Shown here: one piece after another, positions 36,958 to 48,059 of the stretch
Position numbering within the stretch: position 1 is the stretch's first letter
Layout: each line of letters starts with the position of its first letter
Assembly: GCF_009829325.1 (NCBI RefSeq)
Contig: NZ_VUOS01000005.1
Span: 124,001-188,000 of the forward strand
Direction of reading: 5' to 3'
Length of the DNA stretch: 64,000 nt
From: Nocardia sp. CY41
GTDB taxonomy: Bacteria; Actinomycetota; Actinomycetes; Mycobacteriales; Mycobacteriaceae
The notes under the pieces: generated by a model
The model's input: only the letters and a program-made list of their open reading frames with translations
Databases searched by the model: none
What the model was told of the DNA's origin: nothing
Position numbers and translations under genes: made by a program

Positions 36958-38127
36958 TCAGCGACCGGGTGGCACGAACGAGCCCGGGTTGGGGATAACG
37001 GGCACGCTGAAGGTCGGCGGCTGATTGTTGGTGCCGGTGTTGCCCTGCGTCGGAGCGGTGGGTGGCTGCTGCTGCGGCGCCGTCGGATTACCCGTGTCTC
37101 CCGTGGGTCCGCCCGTTGGCGGCGGCTTGACCTCGGTGACCGGCGGTTCCTGCGGCGCCGTCGGTTCCACGGTCACCGGCGGGACCGGAGTCACCGGCGG
37201 GGCCGTGGTCACCGGCGGCACCGTGGTCGGCGCGTTGCCGTTCGAAGTTCCGCCGTTCGGAGTCCCGCCATTGTTCGATGTTCCGCCTCCGCTCGGAGCG
37301 GTCGCATCAACGGTGGTGGAAGGCTTCGTCGGCTCACCCGGCTGCTGGACGATCGTCGAGCCGGTCGACGAGCCGGGCTTCGTGGTCGCACTGGTGCCCG
37401 GGGTCGCGCGCGGATCGGTGGTCTTGGGCACCGTCGCCTCGAGCTGGTCGGCCAGCTCCTTGTTCACCTTGCGCAGCTCCGCGAGCAGCCGTTCCCACTC
37501 GGCCATCAGGTCGGCGCGCTTCTCCGGATCGCTGACCTGCGCGGCGTTCTCCTTGGCGCGCTCCAGGCGCACCTTCGCCTGCGACGGGTTCTGCGTGACC
37601 AGAGTCGACGCCTCGTTCAGATCGTCGCCCGCACGCTGCACCACCGTGGTCTGGGCCTGCTCGCTGAACACGACCTCCTTGACCCGCCATAGCGGATCGC
37701 CTGGTTCCGCGTTGTACGAGAACGCCGTCATACCGCCGATGACCAGGGCAAGCGCGGCCGCGGCACCCATGATCGGACGGACAAGCCGCAGTCGTCCGCC
37801 GCTGTGCGCCCCGATGCGAACCTGCCGCGCGCCGATCTCCTGGTTGACCGCGGCCACGATCGCATCCAGGTCCGGTTCGGCCGGCATCGGAGCCTCGAGC
37901 AACTCCGCTCGCCAATCCGCGAGCAACGTCGCGAGCTGATACTCCTCGGCGCTGTCGGTGTGCACCGGACCATCGCTGGCGATGGCATCGATCAGAGCAT
38001 CGTCGCGGCGTACCGCGGCGATGTCGACCGGGCCGGTGTCACCGGACGCCTCGGCGTAGGGACCGCTGTTCCGCGATCCAAGCCGCGCCTTCCAGTCACC
38101 CCGACCGCGCTCGCCATCCCTAGCCAT
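36958..38127 (-). CDS. rsdA: Anti-sigma-D factor RsdA
   Basis: 389 residues. The cytoplasmic N-terminus includes DIAAVRRDDALIDAIA and YQLATLLADWRAEL, which bind SigD; one membrane helix (PIMGAAAALALVIGGMTAF) is followed by a domain with coiled character (NEASTLVTQNPSQAKVRLERAKENAAQ) and a long Pro/Thr/Gly-rich extracellular tail ([19 protein letters not shown]). Matches RsdA (Rv3413c). ATG at 38127 overlaps the sigD stop by 8 bases. Regulated proteolysis probably frees SigD. A terminator follows. Confidence 0.92.
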   Translation of the reverse strand: MARDGERGRGDWKARLGSRNSGPYAEASGDTGPVDIAAVRRDDALIDAIASDGPVHTDSAEEYQLATLLADWRAELLEAPMPAEPDLDAIVAAVNQEIGARQVRIGAHSGGRLRLVRPIMGAAAALALVIGGMTAFSYNAEPGDPLWRVKEVVFSEQAQTTVVQRAGDDLNEASTLVTQNPSQAKVRLERAKENAAQVSDPEKRADLMAEWERLLAELRKVNKELADQLEATVPKTTDPRATPGTSATTKPGSSTGSTIVQQPGEPTKPSTTVDATAPSGGGTSNNGGTPNGGTSNGNAPTTVPPVTTAPPVTPVPPVTVEPTAPQEPPVTEVKPPPTGGPTGDTGNPTAPQQQPPTAPTQGNTGTNNQPPTFSVPVIPNPGSFVPPGR

Positions 38128-38698
38128 ACATTTCACCTGCCCTCGCCACTTGTGACTTGAGTTTCGCGAGTGCCCTGTGTTGGGCCACCCGTACCGCACC
38201 CGCCGTACTGCCCACGGCGACTGCGGTTTCTTCCGCTGACAAACCCATGACCAAGCGCAGGATCAAGATCTCTCGATGCTTCTCGGGAAGCGTCGCGAGC
38301 AGACGGTTCATCTGCCTGCTCGTCTCGGACTCGAGAGCTCGTTGTTCCGGTCCCTGGTCGGTGGATATGACATCTGGTACTTCGGCCATCGCCTCCGCCT
38401 TGTTACGGGCGGCGTTGCGATGTGCGTCGGCGACCTTGTGCGAAGCGATTCCGTAAACAAAGGCCATGAAGGGCCTGCCCTGGTCTTGATACCTGGGCAA
38501 GGCTGTCATCACAGCCAGGCAAACCTCCTGCGCAACGTCGTCCGCGGAGAGCTGCCCACGCTCCGCGGCTCCGATCCGCGCGCGGCAGTAGCGCACCACC
38601 AGCGGGCGGATCATCTCCAGTACCTGAGCTAAAGCGGATCTGTCGCCCTGCGCAGCGGCAGCGACGGCGAGGTCCAACTCTTCGCCCGTGTGCGTCAT
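38120..38698 (-). CDS. sigD: RNA polymerase sigma factor SigD
   Basis: 192 residues, an ECF-type sigma factor with sigma2 (VEMIRPLVVRYCRARIGA-like start, SADDVAQEVCLAVMTALPRYQDQGRPFMAFVYGIA) and sigma4 (LPEKHREILILRLVMGLSAEETAVAVGSTAGAVRVAQHRALAKLK). Position next to rsdA, DUF5319 and whiB3 identifies it as SigD (Rv3414c). ATG at 38698; in-frame upstream codons add an unlikely N-terminus. Co-transcribed with its anti-sigma gene. Confidence 0.94.
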   Translation of the reverse strand: MTHTGEELDLAVAAAAQGDRSALAQVLEMIRPLVVRYCRARIGAAERGQLSADDVAQEVCLAVMTALPRYQDQGRPFMAFVYGIASHKVADAHRNAARNKAEAMAEVPDVISTDQGPEQRALESETSRQMNRLLATLPEKHREILILRLVMGLSAEETAVAVGSTAGAVRVAQHRALAKLKSQVARAGEMYG

Positions 38699-38828
38699 CG
38701 TCAGAGATATTCCTGGCGTTACAAAGTGGCACGGTCCGGTGACGACCAGTGCTTCCACCGAAGGGGCGGAACGGATCTAACAATAGCGACCCGTTGGCCG
38801 AAGCTGGGCAACACGGGTGACTCCGTGA

Positions 38829-39716
38829 TCACCGCCTGCCGCCCAGGGGCCGCAACGCGCCGCCGGCGCGGGCGATGACGGCGGCGCACTCGGCCGCCTC
38901 CACCGCGGCGTTCTCGGCACCCGATCCGGCGCGGAGCATGGCACAAGCCCAGCGCAACGGCAGCAGGCCGTGCTCGCGGCACTGCGCGGCGACGTCCTCG
39001 GCCGATACGCCGGATACCCCGCGCGCGTCGCGCGCCACGTCGGCCGCGGCGACCAGCAGGCGGGACTTGACCTGATGGCGTACCGACGGGGATCGGTCGG
39101 CGAGTTCCAGCGCGCCCGCCGCGTGCTGCGCCGCCGACTCGAAATCCCCTGTTGCCAAGGCCGTTTCCGCGGACACCCAGCCCAGCCGGATCGCGGGGCG
39201 CCAGCCCGCTCCGTACTGCCGTGCCGCCGACGCGCTGCGCTGCAGCAGCCGGGCGGCCAGCGCGAGCCGCCCGGTCCCGAGCGCGTCGGCGGCGAGCCCG
39301 GTGAGCGCGTCGCAGATCGCGTCGGCGCGGCCGGGAAGGTATGCGCCGGTTTCCGGCGGCGCGTCGCCCACGGCCGTGGCCTCCGTCCCGGCGTCGGCGG
39401 TGAGGATCACGGCGGCGGCCCGCCCGTCGAACGCCGCCGCGCGCTCGTGCCAGCCGAGCTGACGCAGGAAAGACCCCTCCGTACTTCCCGCCAGTGAGAG
39501 GAGAACGGGGTCGCGGCTGTGGTTGCATATCCTTCGCAATTCGGCGCGCGCCGCGGCATAACGTCCCTGGCCGCCGAGCACCACCGCCCGATACCACCCG
39601 CCGAGCGCGTCCGAGGCGGGCGGTAGATCGGCGGCGGCGCGACCCGGATCGGCGCCGAAGGCGGCCTCGGCGAGGACCGCGACGTGAGGGTCTGCGAACG
39701 GAGCGGGCGCGAACAC
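38829..39716 (-). CDS. Rv3415c-like helical hypothetical protein
   Basis: 295 residues, Ala-rich and helical with TPR-like repeats (YRAVVLGGQGRYAAARAELRRI; LALAARLLQRSASAARQYG; DFESAAQHAAGALELADRSPSVRHQVKSRLLVAAADVAR). Its position between sigD and whiB3 matches Rv3415c. Function unknown. GTG at 39716. Confidence 0.8.
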   Translation of the reverse strand: MFAPAPFADPHVAVLAEAAFGADPGRAAADLPPASDALGGWYRAVVLGGQGRYAAARAELRRICNHSRDPVLLSLAGSTEGSFLRQLGWHERAAAFDGRAAAVILTADAGTEATAVGDAPPETGAYLPGRADAICDALTGLAADALGTGRLALAARLLQRSASAARQYGAGWRPAIRLGWVSAETALATGDFESAAQHAAGALELADRSPSVRHQVKSRLLVAAADVARDARGVSGVSAEDVAAQCREHGLLPLRWACAMLRAGSGAENAAVEAAECAAVIARAGGALRPLGGRR

Positions 39717-40343
39717 GGGCGCACTCTATCCTGTGCGGCGCCCCGGGCCTGGACGACGAAAGGTGGCCGAAGGGCAGACCGGCAACCACCGGGATTTCCC
39801 CACCGGACCGATGTTTCCATTAGGTAAATCTCGGCCCGGCAATCGCCGAGCGGCCGCGCCGGGAATTCATGCGCGTTTCGCGTAATTAACCTGCCCGCCC
39901 CGTTTCCGCCATCTTCGGATCCACGCGCCGGGAAGGACGTCGGCCGCCGCGGTGACCGCTGCCATACGCGCGACCTCGTCGCCGAAGCGGGGCCGCAGCC
40001 CAGAAATCGCTTCTACCTGCGAGGATACGAAGGAACCCAGCCCGTGCGAGAGCCACGGACCTCCGGCCAACCGAACAGTATCGCCGGAAGCGACGCGAAA
40101 AGTAAACAGTTCGGAGGTTAAATTTCACAGCGCGAGATTTGGAAAAGTGCTGCGTCGAACTATTGACGGAATTTCGCGACTGGACCTAACGTAGCTCATC
40201 GCCACGGACGGCGCCGCGCGAAATTGCAGCGACCACGAAGGGCGAGCCCCCCGGGTACCCCCGCCGACCGGCGTCGTGGCCCACAACTGTTGCAGAACAA
40301 CTGCTCGACAACGCTGACGAGCTCGCACCACGAGGAGTTCACC
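39717..40343. other. Long intergenic region upstream of whiB3
   Basis: 627 bp without a supportable gene; it contains AT-richer patches unusual here. A possible promoter is TTGACG (from about 40162) and TAACGT after an 18-bp spacer, which would give whiB3 a 5' leader of about 145 bp. M. tuberculosis whiB3 also has regulated upstream DNA. Short ORFs here (for example 39867-40070, minus) lack recognisable features. Confidence 0.4.
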
Positions 40344-40637
40344 ATGCCCATGCCGACCCACCTCCCGGGACCCAACGCCGATGTCTGGGATTGGCAGATG
40401 CGAGGATCGTGCCGCGGGCAGGATTCCGCGGTGTTCTTCCACCCCGATGGCGAACGTGGCCGAGCCCGCACCGCCCGCGAGATGCGCGCCAAGGAGATCT
40501 GCCGCAGCTGCCCGGTGCTCATGCAGTGCCGCGCGCACGCGCTGAAAGTCAGCGAGCCCTACGGCATCTGGGGCGGCATGTCGGAGACCGAGCGGGAGAT
40601 GCACGCGCGGCGCAACCGCCGCCGCATGGCCGTCTGA
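40344..40637 (+). CDS. whiB3: WhiB3 redox-sensing iron-sulfur regulator
   Basis: 97 residues. Start MPMPTHLPGPNADVWDW is characteristic of WhiB3. The four [4Fe-4S] cysteines are Cys23, Cys53, Cys56 and Cys62 (CxxC and spacing intact), followed by the GIWGG turn and a basic C-terminus for DNA and sigma-factor interaction. It senses NO and redox state and controls lipid metabolism in mycobacteria. ATG at 40344 with GAGGAG upstream. Position after Rv3415c-like gene matches Rv3416. Confidence 0.95.
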   Translation: MPMPTHLPGPNADVWDWQMRGSCRGQDSAVFFHPDGERGRARTAREMRAKEICRSCPVLMQCRAHALKVSEPYGIWGGMSETEREMHARRNRRRMAV

Positions 40638-41006
40638 ATCAATCCCTCCCCATCCGCACGCCACCGGGCGTCGAATTCCTAGCAAACAACGGGCCACTGC
40701 AACATACTTCGGCCGGGCCGCTCACGCGACACGGTGATCGGCTCCTCGCCGAGGTCGGCGCGTGGGTTCCGATCGTCACCCTCGATCGGCCGGCCGCCGA
40801 GCGAAGGCCGGAAACCGGGCATCTGCCGTTTCCGGGCACGGTGCGACAGTGCTCGGCGTGTCACGGCGTGTCCCTCCGAGATGTCCGCCCTCTCGACGCT
40901 TTTCCGCAACGCGGCGCCGATGTGTGACGGACTCGCGGGCACCCCAGCGGAAGGGAGGTCATAGCGGCGCGCTACGGTAGTGACCGATGACACAGAATGG
41001 AGCGTT

Positions 41007-41645
41007 GTGACAACGCGGCCGTCGGCCGCAGAGGGCGACTCGTTCCGAAGAGAAGCCTTCCCACCCACGGTGGATTCTGCGGTTACGGCACGCGCAGCCG
41101 AAAGTATCGAGCTCGCCGCTCTTTTGCATCGGTGCGGCCGAGCCGACCAGGAAGCATTCGCCGAACTGTACGACCGGACGTGTGCGCGCGTCTTCGGTCT
41201 CGTGTTGCGCGTCCTGCACGATCCGGGCTACGCGGAGGAGACCACGCAAGAGGTCTATCTGCAGATCTGGCGGATGGCCTCGACTTTCGACCCGGCGAAG
41301 GGTTCCGCGGTCACCTGGTTGATGACGCTCGCCCATCGGCGCGCCGTCGATCGGGTGCGCGCCGAGCAAGCCCACACCCAGCGCGAGGTCGCCTACGGCA
41401 TCCGGGTGCTCGGCAACGAATTCGACGAGGTCACCGAAGAGGTCGAGCGCAGGTTCGAACAACAGGCGGTCCTCGCCGGTCTCGCCACACTCACCGAAAC
41501 CCAGCGAGAAGCCATCTCGCTCGCCTACTACGGTGGGCGCACTTATGCGGAGGTAGCCACCTACCTCGACGTAGGGTTGCCTACGGTTAAGTCCCGGATA
41601 CGGGACGGATTGACACGACTGAAGAAAAGTTTGGGGGTGACGTGA
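41007..41645 (+). CDS. sigK: ECF sigma factor, SigK-like
   Basis: About 212 residues. Sigma2: DQEAFAELYDRTCARVFGLVLRVLHDPGYAEETTQEVYLQIWRMASTFDPAKGS, then TWLMTLAHRRAVDRVR; sigma4: LTETQREAISLAYYGGRTYAEVATYLDVGLPTVKSRIRDGLTRLKKS. These segments match SigK closely. GTG at 41007 has GGAG 4 bases upstream; GTG at 40980 is a leaderless alternative. The downstream gene is a matching anti-sigma factor starting one base after the stop. The 40638-41006 gap holds no other gene. Confidence 0.88.
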   Translation: MTTRPSAAEGDSFRREAFPPTVDSAVTARAAESIELAALLHRCGRADQEAFAELYDRTCARVFGLVLRVLHDPGYAEETTQEVYLQIWRMASTFDPAKGSAVTWLMTLAHRRAVDRVRAEQAHTQREVAYGIRVLGNEFDEVTEEVERRFEQQAVLAGLATLTETQREAISLAYYGGRTYAEVATYLDVGLPTVKSRIRDGLTRLKKSLGVT

Positions 41646-41646
41646 G

Positions 41647-41898
41647 ATGAACGAACGCCAGATCGATCTCGCGCACACCGTCGCGCTCGGATCGATCGAC
41701 GACGAAGACCATCAGGAAGTGCAGGAACTGCTCGACAGCGAGGACCCCGTGCTACGCGCGGAGTTCATCCGGGAAGTCAGAGACACGAAAGAAGCGCTTT
41801 CCGCTCTCGCCGCAGCCACGGCGGCCCTTCCGCCGCCGTCGCTGCGTGCTCGCCTACTCGCGGCGATCGCCGCCGAACAGCCGCCGGTCGCCAGCTGA
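41647..41898 (+). CDS. Minimal anti-sigma-K factor (RskA N-domain only)
   Basis: 83 residues matching only the N-terminal sigma-binding domain of RskA: HTVALGSIDDEDHQEVQELLDSEDPVLRAEFIREVRDTKEALSALAAATAALPPPSLRARLLAAI, then it stops. Normal RskA proteins continue through a membrane helix to an extracellular domain (about 230-250 aa). No membrane helix is encoded in any frame just downstream, so this looks like a genuine soluble form rather than a recent frameshift. ATG at 41647 is coupled to sigK. If functional, release of SigK could not depend on membrane proteolysis. Confidence 0.78.
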   Translation: MNERQIDLAHTVALGSIDDEDHQEVQELLDSEDPVLRAEFIREVRDTKEALSALAAATAALPPPSLRARLLAAIAAEQPPVAS

Positions 41899-42056
41899 AT
41901 CCGGCGTCCCGCCAGGTTCTCCCGCTCCGCGCGCGTCCGGGCCGAACGGTCCGGATCGGCCCGCATCCCCTTTGGGTCCCGCGGCAGACAGCGTGTCGAG
42001 CTCGCAACATCCTTCGGTCTCATCGGAAATCACGGCCGTGGCCTGTCGCCGGAACG

Positions 42057-42094
42057 GGCAGGGCCCCCGAACCATGCGGTTCGGGGGCCCTGCC
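42057..42094 (-). terminator. Terminator downstream of groEL1
   Basis: A perfect 17-bp stem (42057-42073 with 42078-42094; core GGGCCCCCGAACC/GGTTCGGGGGCCC) with loop ATGC, 24 bp past the groEL1 stop. Very stable, no T-run. Confidence 0.75.
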
Positions 42095-42117
42095 GGCCGG
42101 ATTGCCCGACGCCGGGC

Positions 42118-43945
<1,828 letters not shown>

Positions 43946-44026
43946 TGTTCAGTGCCGGGTGGGCGCCGAACGCGTTCCGCCCCGGGTCACGAGACACCGG
44001 GGCGGAACGCATGCGTGCCCGATCGG

Positions 44027-44329
44027 CTACTTGGTGACGACGGCCAGCACGTCGCGCGCCGACAGGATGAGGTACTCCTCGCCCTGGTACTTGATCTCGG
44101 TGCCGCCGTACTTGCTGTAGATGACGGTGTCACCCTCCTGGACATCCAGCGGGATGCGCTTCTCGCCCTCGTCGTCCCACCGGCCGGGACCGACGGCGAC
44201 AACGGTGCCCTCTTGCGGCTTTTCCTTCGCCGTGTCGGGGATGACCAGGCCGGAGGCCGTCGTCGTCTCGGCCTCGTTGGCCTGGACGAGGATCTTGTCC
44301 TCGAGCGGCTTGATGTTCACGCTCGCCAC
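44027..44329 (-). CDS. groES: Co-chaperonin GroES
   Basis: 100 residues, the usual GroES length: [49 protein letters not shown] includes the mobile loop (about 18-35), ending [20 protein letters not shown] at 44329. Upstream is a CIRCE element, so HrcA should repress it until heat or folding stress. It precedes groEL1. Confidence 0.96.
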   Translation of the reverse strand: MASVNIKPLEDKILVQANEAETTTASGLVIPDTAKEKPQEGTVVAVGPGRWDDEGEKRIPLDVQEGDTVIYSKYGGTEIKYQGEEYLILSARDVLAVVTK

Positions 44330-44490
44330 GTTGAGCCCTCCACTTTCAGGGGATTCGGTCGTCCGGAACCGTTGTCCCGGACTCGTCGGTTGGTCACGAT
44401 GCTGACCCTGCGCATAGCCCCGTCGTCGCGGGTGCCGGGACCCCTGCCCAGTGGTCAAGCTGCTGGCACAAGCACTACACACAGTGCCGA

Positions 44491-44517
44491 CTAGCACTCT
44501 ATACATGAGAGTGCCAG
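44491..44517 (-). promoter_or_regulatory. CIRCE element (HrcA operator) for groES-groEL1
   Basis: CTAGCACTC (44491-44499), 9-base spacer, GAGTGCCAG (44509-44517). Matches TTAGCACTC-N9-GAGTGCTAA with two mismatches, 162 bp upstream of the groES start. Confidence 0.88.
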
Positions 44518-44913
44518 CGCTCAAGGCTGGGCGGTGCCAACTTTGCGCGGCGCGCCCGGCGACGCTCCGGGCTTGGCGATAAGTTCGGGAAAACAGTAAC
44601 GTTCGGATAACGGATTGTGACACTATTGACGACGGCTGCGGTCCGGCCGCCGGGTTCGTCGCTCATCGGGCGGCGGCGCGGCGGCGAAGGGGTTCCACAG
44701 CGTCGCCGAAACTCGCAGCGCCGCAGCAGATCCTTGCACCACCAGCTTCACCAGAGAGCAAACACACGTGATCCATGGCCGGTCCCCGCGACCCACCCGG
44801 ACGAGGGACCGGTTCGTTTTCCGGTCCGGGTCGCGCGTCATCCATACGGCGGTCCGGCAGTCCATTCGAGATGGTCGGCGACACCATGACCATCCGCTCG
44901 AAGGGAGGTGAAC

Positions 44914-46446
44914 ATGCGAACGTCCCTCGGCATCTCCGCCGGGGCCGAGGTCGTGTGCTCGGCGTTGGTTTCCACCGCGCCGAACGGCATGCAGAGCTTC
45001 GACTACCGCGTCGTCTCGGCCGACGCGGCCCATTCCGATCTCGGTGACCTGGTGGCCTCCTCGATCGAGCTGATGACCACCCAATTGCCGACCACGCAGC
45101 ATCCGCGTGAGATCATCCGCCCGGCCGGTGGGCGTTTCGCGGGTGGGCCACGCGACTTCGAGCCGATCACCGGGCACCCGCCCACCAGCGTCGCGGTCGC
45201 CTACCGCACCAAGGAGCAGGCGCAGATCATCCGCTCGGCCACCGGCAAACAGCGTGAGCTGCGGCTGATCCCCGAGGGCACCGCCGCGCTGACGTACCTG
45301 CGGCACACCGGCCTGCTGGACCGCTACGAGACGGTCGCCATCGTCGACCTCGGCGCCTCCGGGCTCAGCGTCACCGTCGCCGACCGGGCCGACGGCTCCC
45401 TGCTCCGTTCCGATCGCACCGCGGCCGTCAGCGGCAAGGCGATCGACGAGCTGATCTACCACCATCTGGTGGACCTGCACTTCGCCCGGCGCGGCACCCG
45501 CCCCAACCGCGGCATGCTCACCAACCGCGGCCGCGCGGCGAAGGAGCACCTGTCCATCGCGCCCGCGGTCACCATCGACCACGTCGCGGGACGCCCGCTG
45601 AAACTGACCAGGGCCGATTTCGAAGAGTTGATCGCCGACCTGCTGCGCGACCTGGCGCGATTCGTCACGGCGGCGTTCGCCCGGGCGCCGCGCGAGCCGC
45701 AGGCCGTCGCGGTCATCGGCGGCGGCGCCAACATCCCCGCGGTGCTCGACACACTCACCGCCGCGCTGGACGTCCCGGTCTTCACCGTGCCCGACCCCGA
45801 GGCGGTGACCGCGAAAGGCGCGGCCTTGGTCGCCGATTCGGCGCAGCCCTCGGTCTTCCCGGTGGGCGCGCTCGGCGGCGACGCGCCCGCGGGGACGGTC
45901 ACCAAGGTGTTCGGCACCCTGGCCGGTGCGATCGTGGTAGTCGGGCTGATCGTCGGTTACGGGGTCAAGACGTTCGCCCCCACCGCGGACGACGAAGTCT
46001 CCCCCGCCGGGACCACGAGCAGCGCCTCACAACTGCCGACCGTGACCTCCGCACCGTCCGCCACCACGGCGGCCACCACGCCGCACGGCCACACGCCGGA
46101 CAGCACCGGCAGCGCGCCGACGACCACGGAACACGGACCGCAGAGCACCACCGGCCGGCCGTCGGGCACGCAGGTGACCACGCCCACGCAGCCAACGCTG
46201 CGCCCGGATCCGAACCTTCCGCCCATCCCGTTCCCGGAGCTGTTCGGGCCGATGTTCGGGAACCCGAATGCGACACTGGGCGGTTCGCCCGATCCGCAGT
46301 CGAGCCGGACATCGTCGTCCGCGGCGCCGAGCGCCACGGCGCCCGGCACGAGTCCCACCCAGGCGCCCGCGCGATCGAGCCTGCCGCTTCCGCTGCCGGG
46401 GAATTCGGGATCCGCGTCCAATTCCGGACTGCTCGCACCGAACTGA
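44914..46446 (+). CDS. Hsp70/actin-like ATPase with membrane helix and PST-rich tail
   Basis: About 510 residues. The N-terminal 320 residues form an Hsp70/actin-type nucleotide domain: LGISAGAEVV (phosphate 1), VDLGASGLSVTV (phosphate 2), and VIGGGANIPAVLDTL (adenosine). No substrate-binding domain of true DnaK follows; instead one helix (FGTLAGAIVVVGLIVGYGV) leads to an extracellular Pro/Ser/Thr-rich tail. Such Hsp70-like proteins are common in actinobacteria but poorly studied. ATG at 44914 with GGGAGG upstream. Divergent from groES. The 44520-44913 gap has no gene. Confidence 0.83.
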   Translation: MRTSLGISAGAEVVCSALVSTAPNGMQSFDYRVVSADAAHSDLGDLVASSIELMTTQLPTTQHPREIIRPAGGRFAGGPRDFEPITGHPPTSVAVAYRTKEQAQIIRSATGKQRELRLIPEGTAALTYLRHTGLLDRYETVAIVDLGASGLSVTVADRADGSLLRSDRTAAVSGKAIDELIYHHLVDLHFARRGTRPNRGMLTNRGRAAKEHLSIAPAVTIDHVAGRPLKLTRADFEELIADLLRDLARFVTAAFARAPREPQAVAVIGGGANIPAVLDTLTAALDVPVFTVPDPEAVTAKGAALVADSAQPSVFPVGALGGDAPAGTVTKVFGTLAGAIVVVGLIVGYGVKTFAPTADDEVSPAGTTSSASQLPTVTSAPSATTAATTPHGHTPDSTGSAPTTTEHGPQSTTGRPSGTQVTTPTQPTLRPDPNLPPIPFPELFGPMFGNPNATLGGSPDPQSSRTSSSAAPSATAPGTSPTQAPARSSLPLPLPGNSGSASNSGLLAPN

Positions 46447-46506
46447 TCCGGCCGCGCCCTCCGCCACGCCGGCTCGCCGCCCGGCCGTTCACCCGGTCCG
46501 CTCAGG

Positions 46507-47550
46507 TCAGCGGACCATGCTGACCGACACCGGCAGGCCGGGGTCGGTGGCGACCGTCAGCGGTGAAGGCGCCGCGCCACCGGCGATGACATGCGCGCCG
46601 AGCGCGGCGATCATCACGCCGTTGTCCGTGCACAACCGGGGCTTGGGCACCCGCAGGGTCAAACCGGCGGCCGCGCAACGCTCCTCGGCCATCGAGCGGA
46701 TCCGCGAGTTGGCCGTCGCGCCGCCCCCGAGCACCAGCGTGCCGACACCGACGTCCTGAGCCGCGCGAACCGCCTTCATGGTGAGCACATCCGCGACGGA
46801 CTCCTGGAACGAGGCCGCGATATCGGGGATGGGCAGGTCCTCGGCCGCGATGCCGTCACGCTGGGCCGCCTCGACATAGCGGGCCACCGCCGTCTTGAGG
46901 CCCGAGAAGGAGAAGTCGTAGCGGGGATCGCGCGGCCCGGTCATGCCGCGGGGAAAGGCGATGGCGCGCGGATCACCGGTCGCCGCGGCGGCATCCAGCG
47001 CGGGACCGCCGGGGAAACCCAGCCCGAGCAGGCGTGCCACCTTGTCGAACGCCTCGCCCGCCGCGTCGTCGACGGTGCTGCCCAACTCGACGATCGGCTC
47101 GGACAAATCCGTGACATGCAGCAGGTGAGTATGGCCTCCCGATACGAGGAGTGCGACGCACGGCGGCATCGGCCCATGTTCGAGGGTGTCGACCGCCACG
47201 TGCCCGCCGAGATGATTCAACGCGTAGAAGGGCACATCCCACGCCGCCGCATAGGCTTTCGCGGCGGCGACCCCGACCAGCAGCGCACCGGCCAGGCCGG
47301 GTCCGATGGTCACGGCCAGCGCGTCCGGTTTCGCGATGCCCGCGGCCGACAGCGCGCGGCGCATGGCGGGAACGATCGCCTCCAGATGCGCGCGCGAGGC
47401 GATCTCGGGGACGACACCGCCGAAGCGCGCGTGCTGCTCGACGCTGGAGGCGACCTCGTCGGCGAGCAGTTCGCAGGTGCCGTCCGGGTGCCTGCGGACG
47501 ATGCCGACACCGGTTTCGTCGCAGGAGCTTTCGATGCCCATGATGATCAC
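46507..47550 (-). CDS. tsaD: tRNA N6-adenosine threonylcarbamoyltransferase TsaD
   Basis: Transfers threonylcarbamoyl to A37 of ANN-decoding tRNAs. 347 residues of the Kae1/Gcp family: [17 protein letters not shown], metal-binding NHLGGH motif, [13 protein letters not shown] and [14 protein letters not shown] at 47550 overlaps the rimI stop (GTGA) and has GAGGTG upstream; ATG at 47541 is alternative. Last gene in the coupled run with rimI and tsaB, as Rv3419c. Confidence 0.95.
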   Translation of the reverse strand: MIIMGIESSCDETGVGIVRRHPDGTCELLADEVASSVEQHARFGGVVPEIASRAHLEAIVPAMRRALSAAGIAKPDALAVTIGPGLAGALLVGVAAAKAYAAAWDVPFYALNHLGGHVAVDTLEHGPMPPCVALLVSGGHTHLLHVTDLSEPIVELGSTVDDAAGEAFDKVARLLGLGFPGGPALDAAAATGDPRAIAFPRGMTGPRDPRYDFSFSGLKTAVARYVEAAQRDGIAAEDLPIPDIAASFQESVADVLTMKAVRAAQDVGVGTLVLGGGATANSRIRSMAEERCAAAGLTLRVPKPRLCTDNGVMIAALGAHVIAGGAAPSPLTVATDPGLPVSVSMVR

Positions 47551-48059
47551 GACAGCACCTCGTCCCGCGTGCGCCACCTGTCGTCGCTGGTCAGCGCGGG
47601 TCGGCGCATCGTGTACGCGTCCGCGCCGCTGGGATGGTAGTAGTTCTTGCGCAATCCGATGATGTGGAAGCCGTGCTTGGCGTACAGCGCGATCGCCGGG
47701 GCGTTGTCGGTGCGGACCTCGAGGAACACCGGTCCACCGCGCCGGTCCGCCTCGGCGAGCAACGCCTCCAGCAGGAGGGTGCCGACACCAGCGCGATGAC
47801 GGCCCGGGTCGACGCCGATGGTGTGCACCTCCGCCTCGGGGTGTTCGGCGTCACCCAGCAGGGCGATGCCCGCGTAGCCCACCATTCGCCCGTCCTCGTC
47901 GCGTGCGGTGATGTACCGGTTGTGCCGACCGGCCAGCTCCGACTGGAATGCCACGGCGGCCCACGGGTCGTCCTCCGGGAACAGCAACTGCTCCAGCTCC
48001 ACGCAGCGGGTGATGTCGGCCGCCACCATGGGCGCGATCCGGATCGCCACGGACCTCAC
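47547..48059 (-). CDS. rimI: Ribosomal protein S18 N-acetyltransferase RimI
   Basis: A 170-residue [33 protein letters not shown], the acetyl-CoA motif [19 protein letters not shown], and [13 protein letters not shown] followed by [17 protein letters not shown], diagnostic of RimI. GTG at 48059 overlaps the tsaB stop (GTGA), and its stop overlaps the tsaD start, so the three genes are coupled. RimI acetylates the N-terminus of S18; in actinobacteria other targets are possible. Confidence 0.93.
   Translation of the reverse strand: MRSVAIRIAPMVAADITRCVELEQLLFPEDDPWAAVAFQSELAGRHNRYITARDEDGRMVGYAGIALLGDAEHPEAEVHTIGVDPGRHRAGVGTLLLEALLAEADRRGGPVFLEVRTDNAPAIALYAKHGFHIIGLRKNYYHPSGADAYTMRRPALTSDDRWRTRDEVLS

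Noticed and set aside
39867-40070. 67-codon minus-strand ORF upstream of whiB3
   Set aside because: No ribosome binding site, no recognisable domain, and it lies in the probable whiB3 leader.
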